Origin: Gp7-AA10 sp035636095 | GTDB taxonomy: Bacteria > Acidobacteriota > Thermoanaerobaculia > Gp7-AA8 | Direction: 5' to 3' | DNA length: 54,213 bases | NCBI GenBank assembly: GCA_035636095.1 | Contig: DASPZU010000060.1 | Location: forward strand, 1-54,213 | Part shown: positions 31,883-39,475 of the stretch, piece after piece | Layout: every line of letters begins with the position of its first letter | How positions within the stretch are numbered: position 1 is the first letter of the stretch | Position numbers and translations under genes: made by a program | The notes under the pieces: model-generated | The model's database searches: none | What the model saw: the letters and a program-made list of their open reading frames with translations, nothing else | What the model was told of the DNA's origin: nothing

Positions 31883-32953
31883 ATGATTGAGATCCAGATC
31901 GTTCCGAGCGACATCCGTCGCAATGTCCGATACGTCTTCTTCGACCGAAGGCGCGTCCTGATGGCGATCTGCTTCCTGACGGTCGTGCTGGCCGCGATCC
32001 TCGGATCGATGGCCGCCGCCCCCACCGTCATCCGCAAGGTCTATAAGGACAACTACGTCAAGTCGATGCAGGTGGAAAGCGACATCCAGCGGGAGCGCCT
32101 GCGCGAGGCCATCGTGCAGATGACGTCGCTCGAGCGCAGCCTGGAAGATCATCAGGTCCGCGTCGAGAAGCTCATCACCATCTACGGCCTGGAACACAAC
32201 CTCGGCCAGGGCGGCTTCTCCTTCCCGCTCAAGAGCAAGGATTCCAGCGATCTCCAACTGACCGATGCGCAACATCGCGAAGAGGCGTTGCGCCACTCCA
32301 TGACGCGGCTGCAGCAGCAGCTCGACCTCCTGTCACAGTACGAAGCGGCCAATGCGGCCATGGTCCGGCACACGCCCTCGATCCTCCCCGTTCCAGCCGA
32401 CCAGTTCGTGCTGACTTCACCCTTCGGCATGCGCATTTCTCCCTTCACGCGGGCGGCCGATTTTCACAAGGGACTCGATCTTTCGGCGCCGTCCGGAACA
32501 CCGATCTATGCCACCGCCGACGGAATCATCAGCTTCGCCGGCCAATATCCGCTGCGCCTGAGCGCGAATTGGTGGCGCTTCGGCAACGTGGTCGTGATCA
32601 ATCATTCCGGCCATTTCGTCACAATCTACGGGCACTGCGACACGCTCAAAGTCCGACGCGCTCAGGAAGTGAAGCAGGGACAGATGATCGCGACGGTCGG
32701 CAACTCCGGCTGGAGCACGAACTCGCATCTGCACTACGAAGTGCGCAGCGATCTCGAGCAGCCGGGAACTTACGTGGCCATCGATCCGCGGATTTACATC
32801 CTCAACTACCAATGGACGAATGAGGCGAACCTGCTGATGCGATCGCGCACCAGCAAGGAGTACCAGGATTTCGATCCGCTGCCGCCATCATTCACCGGCA
32901 AAGGCGAAGTAGTGCGAGTGAGGACAAGGGGGAGAGGGCGAAGGAGGGCGTGA
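31883..32953 (+). CDS. M23 family metallopeptidase (membrane-anchored LytM)
   Basis: A 356-residue cell-wall endopeptidase. A membrane helix at about residues 28-50 (AICFLTVVLAAILGSMAAAP) is followed by a coiled coil (residues about 60-170) and the LytM domain. The zinc set is visible: FHKGLDLSAPSGTPIYA (His and Asp), IYGHCD and SNSHLHYEVR-like SHLHYEV. All catalytic His residues are kept, so it should cleave peptidoglycan cross-links. The C-terminus is Arg-rich. A TACACT box lies 12 nt before the ATG. Its TGA overlaps the next start (TGATG), coupling it to the bactofilin-like gene. Confidence 0.92.
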   Translation: MIEIQIVPSDIRRNVRYVFFDRRRVLMAICFLTVVLAAILGSMAAAPTVIRKVYKDNYVKSMQVESDIQRERLREAIVQMTSLERSLEDHQVRVEKLITIYGLEHNLGQGGFSFPLKSKDSSDLQLTDAQHREEALRHSMTRLQQQLDLLSQYEAANAAMVRHTPSILPVPADQFVLTSPFGMRISPFTRAADFHKGLDLSAPSGTPIYATADGIISFAGQYPLRLSANWWRFGNVVVINHSGHFVTIYGHCDTLKVRRAQEVKQGQMIATVGNSGWSTNSHLHYEVRSDLEQPGTYVAIDPRIYILNYQWTNEANLLMRSRTSKEYQDFDPLPPSFTGKGEVVRVRTRGRGRRRA

Positions 32954-33687
32954 TGACTTCAGCCGCCGATCAGTCAAATTTTCCAACCATGATCATTCCA
33001 CGCGGAACGGAAATCCGCGTGAACCAGCACGGACAGCTTTCCATCAAGACTCCCGGCAACCTGGTCATACAGAATTCGGGACTCTACTCCGAGCTCGAAT
33101 CGACCAACGGATCGATTCGCATCGAAGAGAACGTGACGGTCGAGGCGGTCAGCATCCGGGCCGCCCAGGCCTGCTTCATTCAGGGCACCGTCACGGCCTG
33201 GAAAGTGCGCGCCCGGCGCATCACGCTGGAGGACAAAGCGCGCGCCTTCATCATGCTGCAGGAATCCGAATCGCTCGAGCTCTCCAAGACCAGCCGCCTG
33301 GTCGGCAACTTCGCGAACGAGAAAGAGCTCTTCCTGATGATGGGGAAGTTCACGGCGCAGCTCAAAGAGCTTCCCGGCACGGTCGACATGGCGTCGCCGA
33401 CCCCGCTGGCCGAGGGCGTCCGCACCCCAATTCAAGCGCCGCCACCGCCGCGCGATGAGGGCGCCGAGCATCTGCGCAGCGCGCAGGCGATTCTCGAGCG
33501 TGAAATGAGTCGCACCGATCTCGCTCCCGGCGAAGCCGAAGCGTTGCGTGAAGTGTTGTACGCGTTGCGCGAACGCAATCTGCCGAGGATCGCCAACGTC
33601 TATCGCGACGCCTTCGCCGAGGTCAAGACGCCCTCAGAGCCGCTCCGCCAGGCGCTCGATCACCTCGACCGCTACTTCCGGCGATAG
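32953..33687 (+). CDS. Bactofilin-like protein coupled to the M23 peptidase
   Basis: A 244-residue soluble protein. Residues about 15-120 have the short repeating beta pattern of a right-handed beta-helix (TEIRVNQHGQLSIKTPGNLV, SIRIEENVTVEAVSIRAAQA, FIQGTVTAWKVRARRITLED), resembling polymer-forming bactofilins, although sequence identity to the family cannot be judged here. A Pro-rich linker and a helical C-terminal domain follow. The pairing with an M23 peptidase echoes known bactofilin-LytM modules that control cell shape. ATG 32953 was preferred to GTG 32950 because of the TGATG overlap. Confidence 0.55.
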   Translation: MTSAADQSNFPTMIIPRGTEIRVNQHGQLSIKTPGNLVIQNSGLYSELESTNGSIRIEENVTVEAVSIRAAQACFIQGTVTAWKVRARRITLEDKARAFIMLQESESLELSKTSRLVGNFANEKELFLMMGKFTAQLKELPGTVDMASPTPLAEGVRTPIQAPPPPRDEGAEHLRSAQAILEREMSRTDLAPGEAEALREVLYALRERNLPRIANVYRDAFAEVKTPSEPLRQALDHLDRYFRR

Positions 33688-33706
33688 ACCCGGAGATTTC
33701 TCTATG

Positions 33707-33726
33707 ATCTCTGTGCCTCTGTGGTG
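33707..33726. repeat. Solo arm of the CACAGAG repeat
   Basis: ATCTCTGTGCCTCTGTGGTG is the complement of the left arm of the hairpin at 1564-1624 (19 bp identical). Only one arm is present. It lies 12 nt upstream of the rhomboid gene's -10 box, a similar distance to that of the yebC copy. Confidence 0.8.
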
Positions 33727-33738
33727 AGATCCCAGGCA

Positions 33739-33744
33739 TAGAAT
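33739..33744 (+). promoter_or_regulatory. -10 box (TAGAAT) 9 nt before the rhomboid start
   Basis: TAGAAT followed by 9 nt and ATG 33754, with no ribosome-binding site between. A probable leaderless start. Confidence 0.5.
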
Positions 33745-33753
33745 CGCGGCCGC

Positions 33754-34461
33754 ATGTTGCCGCTGTCGGATCACAATCCGATCCGCACCACTCCGGTGGT
33801 CAACTATGTGCTGATCGCCGCGAATGTGCTGGTGTTCCTTTGGGAACTGTCGCTCGGCCCTGCCAACATCGAGCACGAGCTCGTTCTGGTCTCGTTTGTG
33901 CCGGCCCGTTTCTGGGTCGCGCCGTTTTATCCGCCCAACATGCTCCGCATCCTGATCTCGATGTTCCTCCACGCCGGATGGCTGCACCTGGGCGGAAACA
34001 TGCTCTATCTATGGATCTTCGGCGACAACATCGAGGATCGCCTTGGCCACTTCAAGTACGTGATCTTCTATGTGCTTTGCGGAACGATCGCGACGTTGAC
34101 GCACGCAGTGATGAATCCGGCCTCACGGATTCCGTCGCTCGGCGCATCCGGCGCGATCGCCGGCGTCCTGCGCGCGTACATCCTGCTGTTTCCGAAGGCG
34201 CAGGTGACGACACTGATCCCGATCTTCGTGTTCGTCACCATTCGCGAGATCCCCGCAATCCTGGTTCTCGGATTGTGGTTTGTGTTGCAGCTCTTCGTCG
34301 GTGTCGCGTCGGTCGGCGTCCCTGAAGCGCAAAACAGCGGCGGCGTCGCTTACTTCGCGCACATTGGCGGCTTCGTCGCGGGGATGCTGCTGGTGGTACT
34401 GATGGGCGGCTACCGCCAGAAGCGGCTGCCGCCCACCACGTTTGACGAGCGTTGGAGGTAG
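33754..34461 (+). CDS. Rhomboid family intramembrane serine protease
   Basis: A 235-residue, about six-helix protease. The catalytic Ser is in SLGASGAIAG and the His in AYFAHIGGFVAGML. The amino-terminal loop HAGWLHLGGNMLYLWIFGDN with the conserved HxxxN motif is present. It cleaves membrane-spanning substrates; these are unknown. The C-terminal tail is hydrophilic. It ends 0 nt from the convergent Kelch gene, the two stop codons abutting. Confidence 0.92.
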   Translation: MLPLSDHNPIRTTPVVNYVLIAANVLVFLWELSLGPANIEHELVLVSFVPARFWVAPFYPPNMLRILISMFLHAGWLHLGGNMLYLWIFGDNIEDRLGHFKYVIFYVLCGTIATLTHAVMNPASRIPSLGASGAIAGVLRAYILLFPKAQVTTLIPIFVFVTIREIPAILVLGLWFVLQLFVGVASVGVPEAQNSGGVAYFAHIGGFVAGMLLVVLMGGYRQKRLPPTTFDERWR

Positions 34462-35436
34462 CTACGGTTTAAAAACTTCGTTATTGGGAACGGAATTGCC
34501 GAATCCCGGCTTTGCTCCGCCAAGGATGTAGATCCGACCACCGTGGCTCGCGGCTCCAGTTTCCGCTCTCCCCACCGGCATCGGAGTCTCCGTCGTCCAA
34601 TTGTCATGGGCCACGTGATACGCCTGATTGGTTTGTACTCCGGGAACGACGCCGTTCCATCCGCCGATGGCATAGACGGCGTCGCCTTTGGTTCCCACCG
34701 CGTAGAACGCTGCGCGTGGCCCTGGCATGTCGGTGGGCGCCGTGCTCCAGGTATCGGTCACGGGATCGTAGACGTCGACGTCGGCGACGAAACTAAAGGC
34801 GTTTCGGCAGCCGCCGAATACAAAGATTTTTCCGCCCATCGTGGCCGCGGCGCGATCGGAAAGGGCAAAAGGCATCGAAGCGACAGTTGTCCAGACGTTG
34901 GTATCGATGTCGTAACGCTCGACCGACGAAAGCGCGCCGCCGCTGCACGGGCCTCCAGGGTTCGTGCGACCTCCGAAGGCATAGATTGCGTTGCCAGCGA
35001 CGGCCAACGCCAGACCGGTGCGAGCCTGATTCATCGGAGCGAGAACCGTCCAGAGGTCCGAGGCTGGATCGTAGGACCAGAGGTCCTTGCGCGAAGTGAG
35101 CAATCGGCCGCCGGCGGTATAAAACAGACCGCCATGCGAAACGCCGGCTCCCTCCGAACTGGTGCCGGGCGCGTCGGCGCCAAAGGACCAGCTGTCGCTG
35201 GCGATGTCGTAAATCCGGGTTGTCTTCGTATCTCCTCCATCGAAACCGAGAGCGGCAATGATCCGATCGCCGACGACGGCGACGCTCATTCCTTCCACGC
35301 CGATAAAGCGGTGGGGGACCGGGGCCAGCTCAGTCCAGGTGCCGGGTTTGCTGTCTGCGAGCGCCGGCATTGCCAGAATCAGAATGAGGAGGGGGAAGGC
35401 GAAGCGAGAGAGGTTTTTCGTCGAGAGATTCGTCAT
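34462..35436 (-). CDS. Secreted Kelch-repeat protein
   Basis: A 324-residue exported beta-propeller. The signal peptide covers about residues 1-27 (LSRFAFPLLILILAMPALA). Six Kelch blades follow, each with Gly-Gly and a later Trp: RIYDIASDSWSFGADAPGT, GGLFYTAGGRLL, AGNAIYAFGGRTNP, GGKIFVFGGCRNA, DAVYAIGGWNGV and GGRIYILGGAKP. The last strand returns to VPNNEVFKP, so the propeller seems complete. Likely a binding protein. An unusually strong ribosome-binding site, AAAGGAGG, precedes the ATG. Confidence 0.88.
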   Translation of the reverse strand: MTNLSTKNLSRFAFPLLILILAMPALADSKPGTWTELAPVPHRFIGVEGMSVAVVGDRIIAALGFDGGDTKTTRIYDIASDSWSFGADAPGTSSEGAGVSHGGLFYTAGGRLLTSRKDLWSYDPASDLWTVLAPMNQARTGLALAVAGNAIYAFGGRTNPGGPCSGGALSSVERYDIDTNVWTTVASMPFALSDRAAATMGGKIFVFGGCRNAFSFVADVDVYDPVTDTWSTAPTDMPGPRAAFYAVGTKGDAVYAIGGWNGVVPGVQTNQAYHVAHDNWTTETPMPVGRAETGAASHGGRIYILGGAKPGFGNSVPNNEVFKP

Positions 35437-35501
35437 GAGGTCCTCCTTTCAAAGACACCGGACATCATAATGTCGATAAGGCATTCAGGGGGTGAGGAAA
35501 G

Positions 35502-36278
35502 TCAGCGACGGTCCCTGATCGCGCTGCCGGTTCCGAGCTCGAATCCGGCGTGCATCGTCAATCGCGGAAACAACTGGACGTACCAATGGGCGGACGGCTG
35601 CTGCGGAAAATTGATGAACATCCAGTTGAATGAGTCGGATTTTGTCAACAGAGCGCAAGCCGCGCGTTGCAGAATCGAGGCGAGCTCGAGTGGCTCTCGC
35701 ATCTCGTTGGTGTGACGGACCGGAACGATCCACTGCTCGTGCGCCATCATCGATCCGCGAGGGGCAATCCATAGGTAATTTTGCGTAGTATCGATCTTCT
35801 CATCTCGAAGTTCGCATAGCGGGCATCGTGACATGAACGCCTCGGCCTCTTTGGCAATCCGCGCCGGGATGAAGGGAACACCGAGGATTTGGGAGTGCGG
35901 GTGGGGGATGGTGGCACCGGCGAGCAGGCCGTGATTCTTGAAGACGCAGACGTATTTCGACGATCGCGCCAGATTCTGATAGCGATCGATATACGCGTCG
36001 ACGACGCGTGACGCGACGTCGGGCGCGAGTTGGTCGAAGCTCCTGGCGTGATCGGAGCCTTCGACGATCAGCTCGTGATGTTCAGTGGCGGGATATTTGT
36101 TTGGGAAGATGCGGATTTGCCAGGGATGGCCGTCGCGCCAGATTTCGGGCGGCGTATCGGATTCATTCCCCGGGCAGAACGGACAGCGATCTTCGGCTTC
36201 ACGAAATGCGTTCGGCCGCGCGGCGCGGCCCGGCGCGACGATCACGGCATCGCCGGTGATCGGATTGCGCTCGATCAC
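35502..36278 (-). CDS. galT: Galactose-1-phosphate uridylyltransferase, C-terminally short
   Basis: Transfers UMP between UDP-glucose and galactose 1-phosphate in the Leloir pathway; some relatives use other sugar phosphates or nucleotides. The active site GATIPHPHSQILGVPF is intact, as are the metal-site pairs CPFCPGN and CPLCEL. The protein is about 258 residues, short of the usual 330-350, and stops at AGFELGTGSAIRDRR just where the family continues. Near the end HWY replaces the common HWH. GTG 36278 overlaps the TGA of the upstream gene (GTGA); no better start exists. Confidence 0.83.
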   Translation of the reverse strand: MIERNPITGDAVIVAPGRAARPNAFREAEDRCPFCPGNESDTPPEIWRDGHPWQIRIFPNKYPATEHHELIVEGSDHARSFDQLAPDVASRVVDAYIDRYQNLARSSKYVCVFKNHGLLAGATIPHPHSQILGVPFIPARIAKEAEAFMSRCPLCELRDEKIDTTQNYLWIAPRGSMMAHEQWIVPVRHTNEMREPLELASILQRAACALLTKSDSFNWMFINFPQQPSAHWYVQLFPRLTMHAGFELGTGSAIRDRR

Positions 36279-36892
36279 GATGAGCGGTCCATCCGTCGTG
36301 CCAGGGCGATCCGCTGAAGAATGCCGAGGAGCGCGAAGGCCAGCAGCAGAATCGACAACCACTCGGCAATGGTCGCGCCGCCCAACACAAGTGCGGCCCA
36401 TCCGTTGACGAAGAGGATGAACGACAGAATGGGAAAAACGACGAGCGTCAGGACGAATTCACCCCGGCCGAGGGCCTCGTAATTGCGTTCGCGAAACGAC
36501 GCTTCGATCTGCGTCCCGATGTAGCCGTTGAGCATGACCACGATCACCACTGCCACCACCATGACTTCGCGAACGCGATTGCCGATCATCCAGCAGGCGG
36601 CCAGAAGTGTGTCGGAAATTCGATCGCAGACATGATCGAGGAAATCGCCGAAGCGCGTTTCTTTGTGCTGCAGTCGCGCCACGATGCCGTCGAGCGCATC
36701 CGCGAATCCGGCCACGGTGATGCAGGCGACCGCGATCAGAAAATTCGGCGGCCAGCGCGCGCCCAGAGCGAGCAGGATCGCGGCCGCAACATTGATGAGG
36801 AGAGCAAGGATGGTGATGGCATTTGGCGAGAGCGGGGAACGAGTCGCGATCGGCGTGAACCAACGGTTAAGTCGCTCGCGCCACGGATGCAT
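36275..36892 (-). CDS. CDP-alcohol phosphatidyltransferase
   Basis: A 205-residue integral membrane enzyme that joins a CDP-activated lipid alcohol to a second alcohol. The signature D-x2-D-G-x2-A-R-x8-G-x3-D-x3-D is exact: DALDGIVARLQHKETRFGDF then LDHVCDR. Six helices are predicted from hydrophobic runs. The acceptor (glycerophosphate, inositol phosphate or other) cannot be told. A TACAAT box lies 8 nt before the ATG. Its stop overlaps galT, suggesting a lipid-sugar or envelope link. Confidence 0.9.
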   Translation of the reverse strand: MHPWRERLNRWFTPIATRSPLSPNAITILALLINVAAAILLALGARWPPNFLIAVACITVAGFADALDGIVARLQHKETRFGDFLDHVCDRISDTLLAACWMIGNRVREVMVVAVVIVVMLNGYIGTQIEASFRERNYEALGRGEFVLTLVVFPILSFILFVNGWAALVLGGATIAEWLSILLLAFALLGILQRIALARRMDRSS

Positions 36893-36900
36893 GCGCTCCG

Positions 36901-36906
36901 ATTGTA
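36901..36906 (-). promoter_or_regulatory. -10 box (TACAAT) 8 nt before the CDP-alcohol transferase
   Basis: Minus-strand TACAAT, 8 nt, then ATG 36892; no Shine-Dalgarno is present. It lies in the 22-nt gap after the L,D-transpeptidase gene, so the galT pair could be transcribed separately from the envelope genes. Confidence 0.45.
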
Positions 36907-36914
36907 TTGGAAGG

Positions 36915-37838
36915 TCAGTAGATGATCACCGTATCGCCGACATTCGCCATGGCGTAGAGCGTCGCGATGTCCTGGTCACCGAGTCGCACGCAGCCATGCG
37001 AAACGGACTGTCCCAGCTTATCGGGTTGGTCGGTGCCGTGAATCCCGTACCCGTCGCCCAACTCCAATCGATAGCGGCCGAGGATTCCCTTGAAGTGACG
37101 CTGCTTGGTGTTGGTGGGGGGAACGACGATCGCGTCTCCGGCGGTGATGATTTTTCCTTCCGGTAGTTCGCGCTCGATGTTGCCGTCAGCCTCGACGACT
37201 GTGTTCCCCTTCACCTTCAAAACAGGTCCGCTTTTTCCGCCGCCGAACCACGACCAGATGCCTTCGCTTCGACCGCTGGACGGATCGCCGGAGCGAGCGT
37301 CGATCGGTTGGCCCGGTTCGAGATGCACGACTCGCATCCCGTTCTTCCGCGCCTCTTCGATGTAGTGCCAGTCAGGAGGGACCCATTCGGGGTTTTCCTC
37401 CTTGGCGACGATACGAAGCTTGCCGATGGGCGTGTCGAACACCCAGGTGTGGCCGTCGATGGCGAGCGTGCTCCCTTTTCCGGTGGAGCACACCGCCTGG
37501 AAAACCATCTGCCCGTCTCGCCTGACATAGAGTTTGTTCTCGGTCGTCGACACGATGATCGTCTGTCCGGTGTCGGGGACGTCATCGGTCTGCTTTTCGG
37601 CGTTCTGAACTCTGTACTGCAGCAGGTTGACTTCAGCGGCACGCCGGGCGGCTGTCTGGCGCAGCTGGCCCGCTTTGTTGCCGGTCCGCTCCGCGATCAT
37701 CTCGTCGATCATCGCGACGCGATCGAGACGGCGGATGTCGCGAACGTTGATCCACTCACCGGCAACGGCAAAGGCAGCCAATCCGAGTGCCGGCACCAGC
37801 AGCGCCCATGAACCCAGGAATCCAACCCATCTCGGCAA
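36915..37838 (-). CDS. L,D-transpeptidase (YkuD family)
   Basis: A 307-residue periplasmic enzyme that forms 3-3 peptidoglycan cross-links or attaches proteins to peptidoglycan. An N-terminal membrane anchor (LLVPALGLAAFAVAG) precedes a helical linker and the YkuD domain: TIIVSTTENKLYVRRDGQMV, TPIGKLRIVAKEENPEW, YGIHGTDQPDKLGQSVSHGC and VRL, with the catalytic Cys in SHGCVRL. All active-site residues are present. It lies 11 nt after a homologue that lacks them. Confidence 0.92.
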   Translation of the reverse strand: MPRWVGFLGSWALLVPALGLAAFAVAGEWINVRDIRRLDRVAMIDEMIAERTGNKAGQLRQTAARRAAEVNLLQYRVQNAEKQTDDVPDTGQTIIVSTTENKLYVRRDGQMVFQAVCSTGKGSTLAIDGHTWVFDTPIGKLRIVAKEENPEWVPPDWHYIEEARKNGMRVVHLEPGQPIDARSGDPSSGRSEGIWSWFGGGKSGPVLKVKGNTVVEADGNIERELPEGKIITAGDAIVVPPTNTKQRHFKGILGRYRLELGDGYGIHGTDQPDKLGQSVSHGCVRLGDQDIATLYAMANVGDTVIIY

Positions 37839-37849
37839 ATCGAGCTCTC

Positions 37850-38551
37850 CTAGAAAATGTACACCCGAGTATCTTTCGTGATGCGCGGCCAGATCGCGGC
37901 CAGGTCTTCCTCCGGCACCATGTACGATCCCGGCTTTGGTCCCTGCAGCGGACTGTCAGGCGGCGGAGGCGATTCAATGACGTAGTTGTTAGGCAGAAAA
38001 ATCACATAGTGTCCCAGCCAGTCGTGCAACGTGGGTCGCGATGCCGGCGCAGACTGATTGCGCAATGCATAGACCCATTCGGCCACCGGCGATTCGTAGT
38101 CGTCATCCTTGCCGACCACGTTGAACGCGCCCTTTAGCGGCGAGAAAGTCCAGGTCTTGTTATCCCGCGAGGTGACGGTCCTGGTCTCACCGATCTGAAC
38201 ATCAGCCTCCCTCACCACTGATTTTCCGATGCGAAATTGCATTTTCTTTTTCGCACTGTCGATCGAGATGTAGAAATCCCGGCCTTCCAGCGCCTGCATG
38301 TATTGCATGTGTCCGTCGAGCTCCTTCGCGAGCTGTGCCTTGGTCAGATCCATCTGCGCGAGCTCGTCGCGCATACGATTCAGCTCGGCGGGCGAGTTCT
38401 CGCTCCGGAAAAGAATGACCGTCTTTTTGCGAATGATGTCGCGCTGATACTTGGCATAGGCGAAGCTGGCCGCCGCGACGATCAGCAGAAGCAGGTTCAA
38501 CCATATTGGGGGGCGGGGAAAGCTCCGCCGTTCCGGGCCCAGTCGTTCCAT
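37850..38551 (-). CDS. L,D-transpeptidase-like protein without catalytic Cys (pseudo-enzyme)
   Basis: A 233-residue, membrane-anchored protein (helix about residues 20-38, LNLLLLIVAAASFAYAKYQ) with a coiled coil around residues 50-80 (ENSPAELNRMRDELAQMDLT). Its C-terminal half follows the YkuD order of the adjacent enzyme: FYISIDSAKKKMQFRIGKSV, then TSRDNKTWTFSPLKGAFNVV, then VPEEDLAAIWPRITKDTRVY and IF. Where the active enzyme has SHGCVRLGDQD, this one reads PGSYMVPEEDL, so Cys and His are lost. It may be a regulator or scaffold for the active enzyme. ATG 38551 is chosen because the frame upstream is not protein-like and a TATTCT box lies 10 nt away. Confidence 0.75.
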   Translation of the reverse strand: MERLGPERRSFPRPPIWLNLLLLIVAAASFAYAKYQRDIIRKKTVILFRSENSPAELNRMRDELAQMDLTKAQLAKELDGHMQYMQALEGRDFYISIDSAKKKMQFRIGKSVVREADVQIGETRTVTSRDNKTWTFSPLKGAFNVVGKDDDYESPVAEWVYALRNQSAPASRPTLHDWLGHYVIFLPNNYVIESPPPPDSPLQGPKPGSYMVPEEDLAAIWPRITKDTRVYIF

Positions 38552-38561
38552 CCCGAACTCG

Positions 38562-38567
38562 AGAATA
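38562..38567 (-). promoter_or_regulatory. -10 box (TATTCT) 10 nt before the pseudo-transpeptidase gene
   Basis: Minus-strand TATTCT followed by CGAGTTCGGG and ATG 38551. There is no Shine-Dalgarno, so the transcript is probably leaderless or nearly so. Confidence 0.4.
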
Positions 38568-38600
38568 GGCGAGGGGCGTGCCAAAACTGGCCATGAAAGC

Positions 38601-38614
38601 GGTGCCAAGGCACC
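38601..38614. terminator. Short hairpin after the metal permease gene
   Basis: GGTGCC-AA-GGCACC is a 6-bp perfect stem, 12 nt beyond the metal-importer permease stop codon on its strand. It has no T-tract, so a termination role is a guess. Confidence 0.3.
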
Positions 38615-38626
38615 GTGCTCCAAAGG

Positions 38627-39475
38627 CTACGGGGTGAAGCCCGCCGCGACGCCGCGCCGGCGCGTCAGGGCCCATGCGACGGCCATCAGTACAAGGCTGA
38701 TACCGAAGGTGCAAACGATGGTCGCGCCGGTGGGCAGATCGAGCTTGAACGACAGCAGGATTCCGAGAGCCGTCACAAGGACCGCCATGGCCCAACCGAT
38801 GGTTAATCGCTTGCCGATGGATTCTGCGAACAGCATGGCGGCGACCGATGGCACGATCAGATACGAGAAGACGAGAAGCACGCCGGCGATTGACACCGAC
38901 CAGGTCACGACGAACCCGAACGAAATATAGAAGAGAAAGTCCCAGAGCTTGACGTTCGGGATCCGGTCCGCCACGCCGTTGTGCGCATTCAGGGTAATGG
39001 CAAGGAATCGACGCCGAAAAACAAAGTGAAAAAGCCCGACCACCGCGTAGAGAACGGCGGTCTTGATCACTGTGGCCCACGAGACGGCCAGGAGATTGCC
39101 AACGAGCATTTCTTTCAGATGCTCTGTTTCCTGGGTCGTCTTGCTCATGACCAGAACGGCTGCAGCCGCCGAGACGGCATACACGATTCCGATGATCGCT
39201 TCCTGGGGAACCCGGGTCTCGCGATGCACGCGAGCGAACGCAAAAATCGCCGCACCGATGATGGTGAAGCCGAGGGACCAGACGTAACTCCAGCCGCTGT
39301 GAACGTCGTACCCGGCGAGAAGCGCGACCGTCGTCCCGAGAGCGGCGATCTGAGCCAGAGAGAGGTCGACGAAGATGACCCCGCGCTCCACGACGTGAAC
39401 GCCGAGATAAGCGTGAATTCCTGTCAGAACAAACCCGGCGACAAATGGCAGAAAGAGAAATGACAGCATGTCCAT
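38627..39475 (-). CDS. Metal ABC transporter permease (ZnuB/MntB type)
   Basis: A 282-residue ABC-3 family permease. Marks: VHVVERGVIFVDLSLAQIAALG, MLVGNLLAVSW and the late helices FSYLIVPSVAAMLFAESIGKRLTIGWAMAVL (in part), typical of zinc or manganese importers. Its ATG overlaps the TAA of the binding-protein gene (TAATG). No ATPase gene is found next to it. Confidence 0.9.
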   Translation of the reverse strand: MDMLSFLFLPFVAGFVLTGIHAYLGVHVVERGVIFVDLSLAQIAALGTTVALLAGYDVHSGWSYVWSLGFTIIGAAIFAFARVHRETRVPQEAIIGIVYAVSAAAAVLVMSKTTQETEHLKEMLVGNLLAVSWATVIKTAVLYAVVGLFHFVFRRRFLAITLNAHNGVADRIPNVKLWDFLFYISFGFVVTWSVSIAGVLLVFSYLIVPSVAAMLFAESIGKRLTIGWAMAVLVTALGILLSFKLDLPTGATIVCTFGISLVLMAVAWALTRRRGVAAGFTP

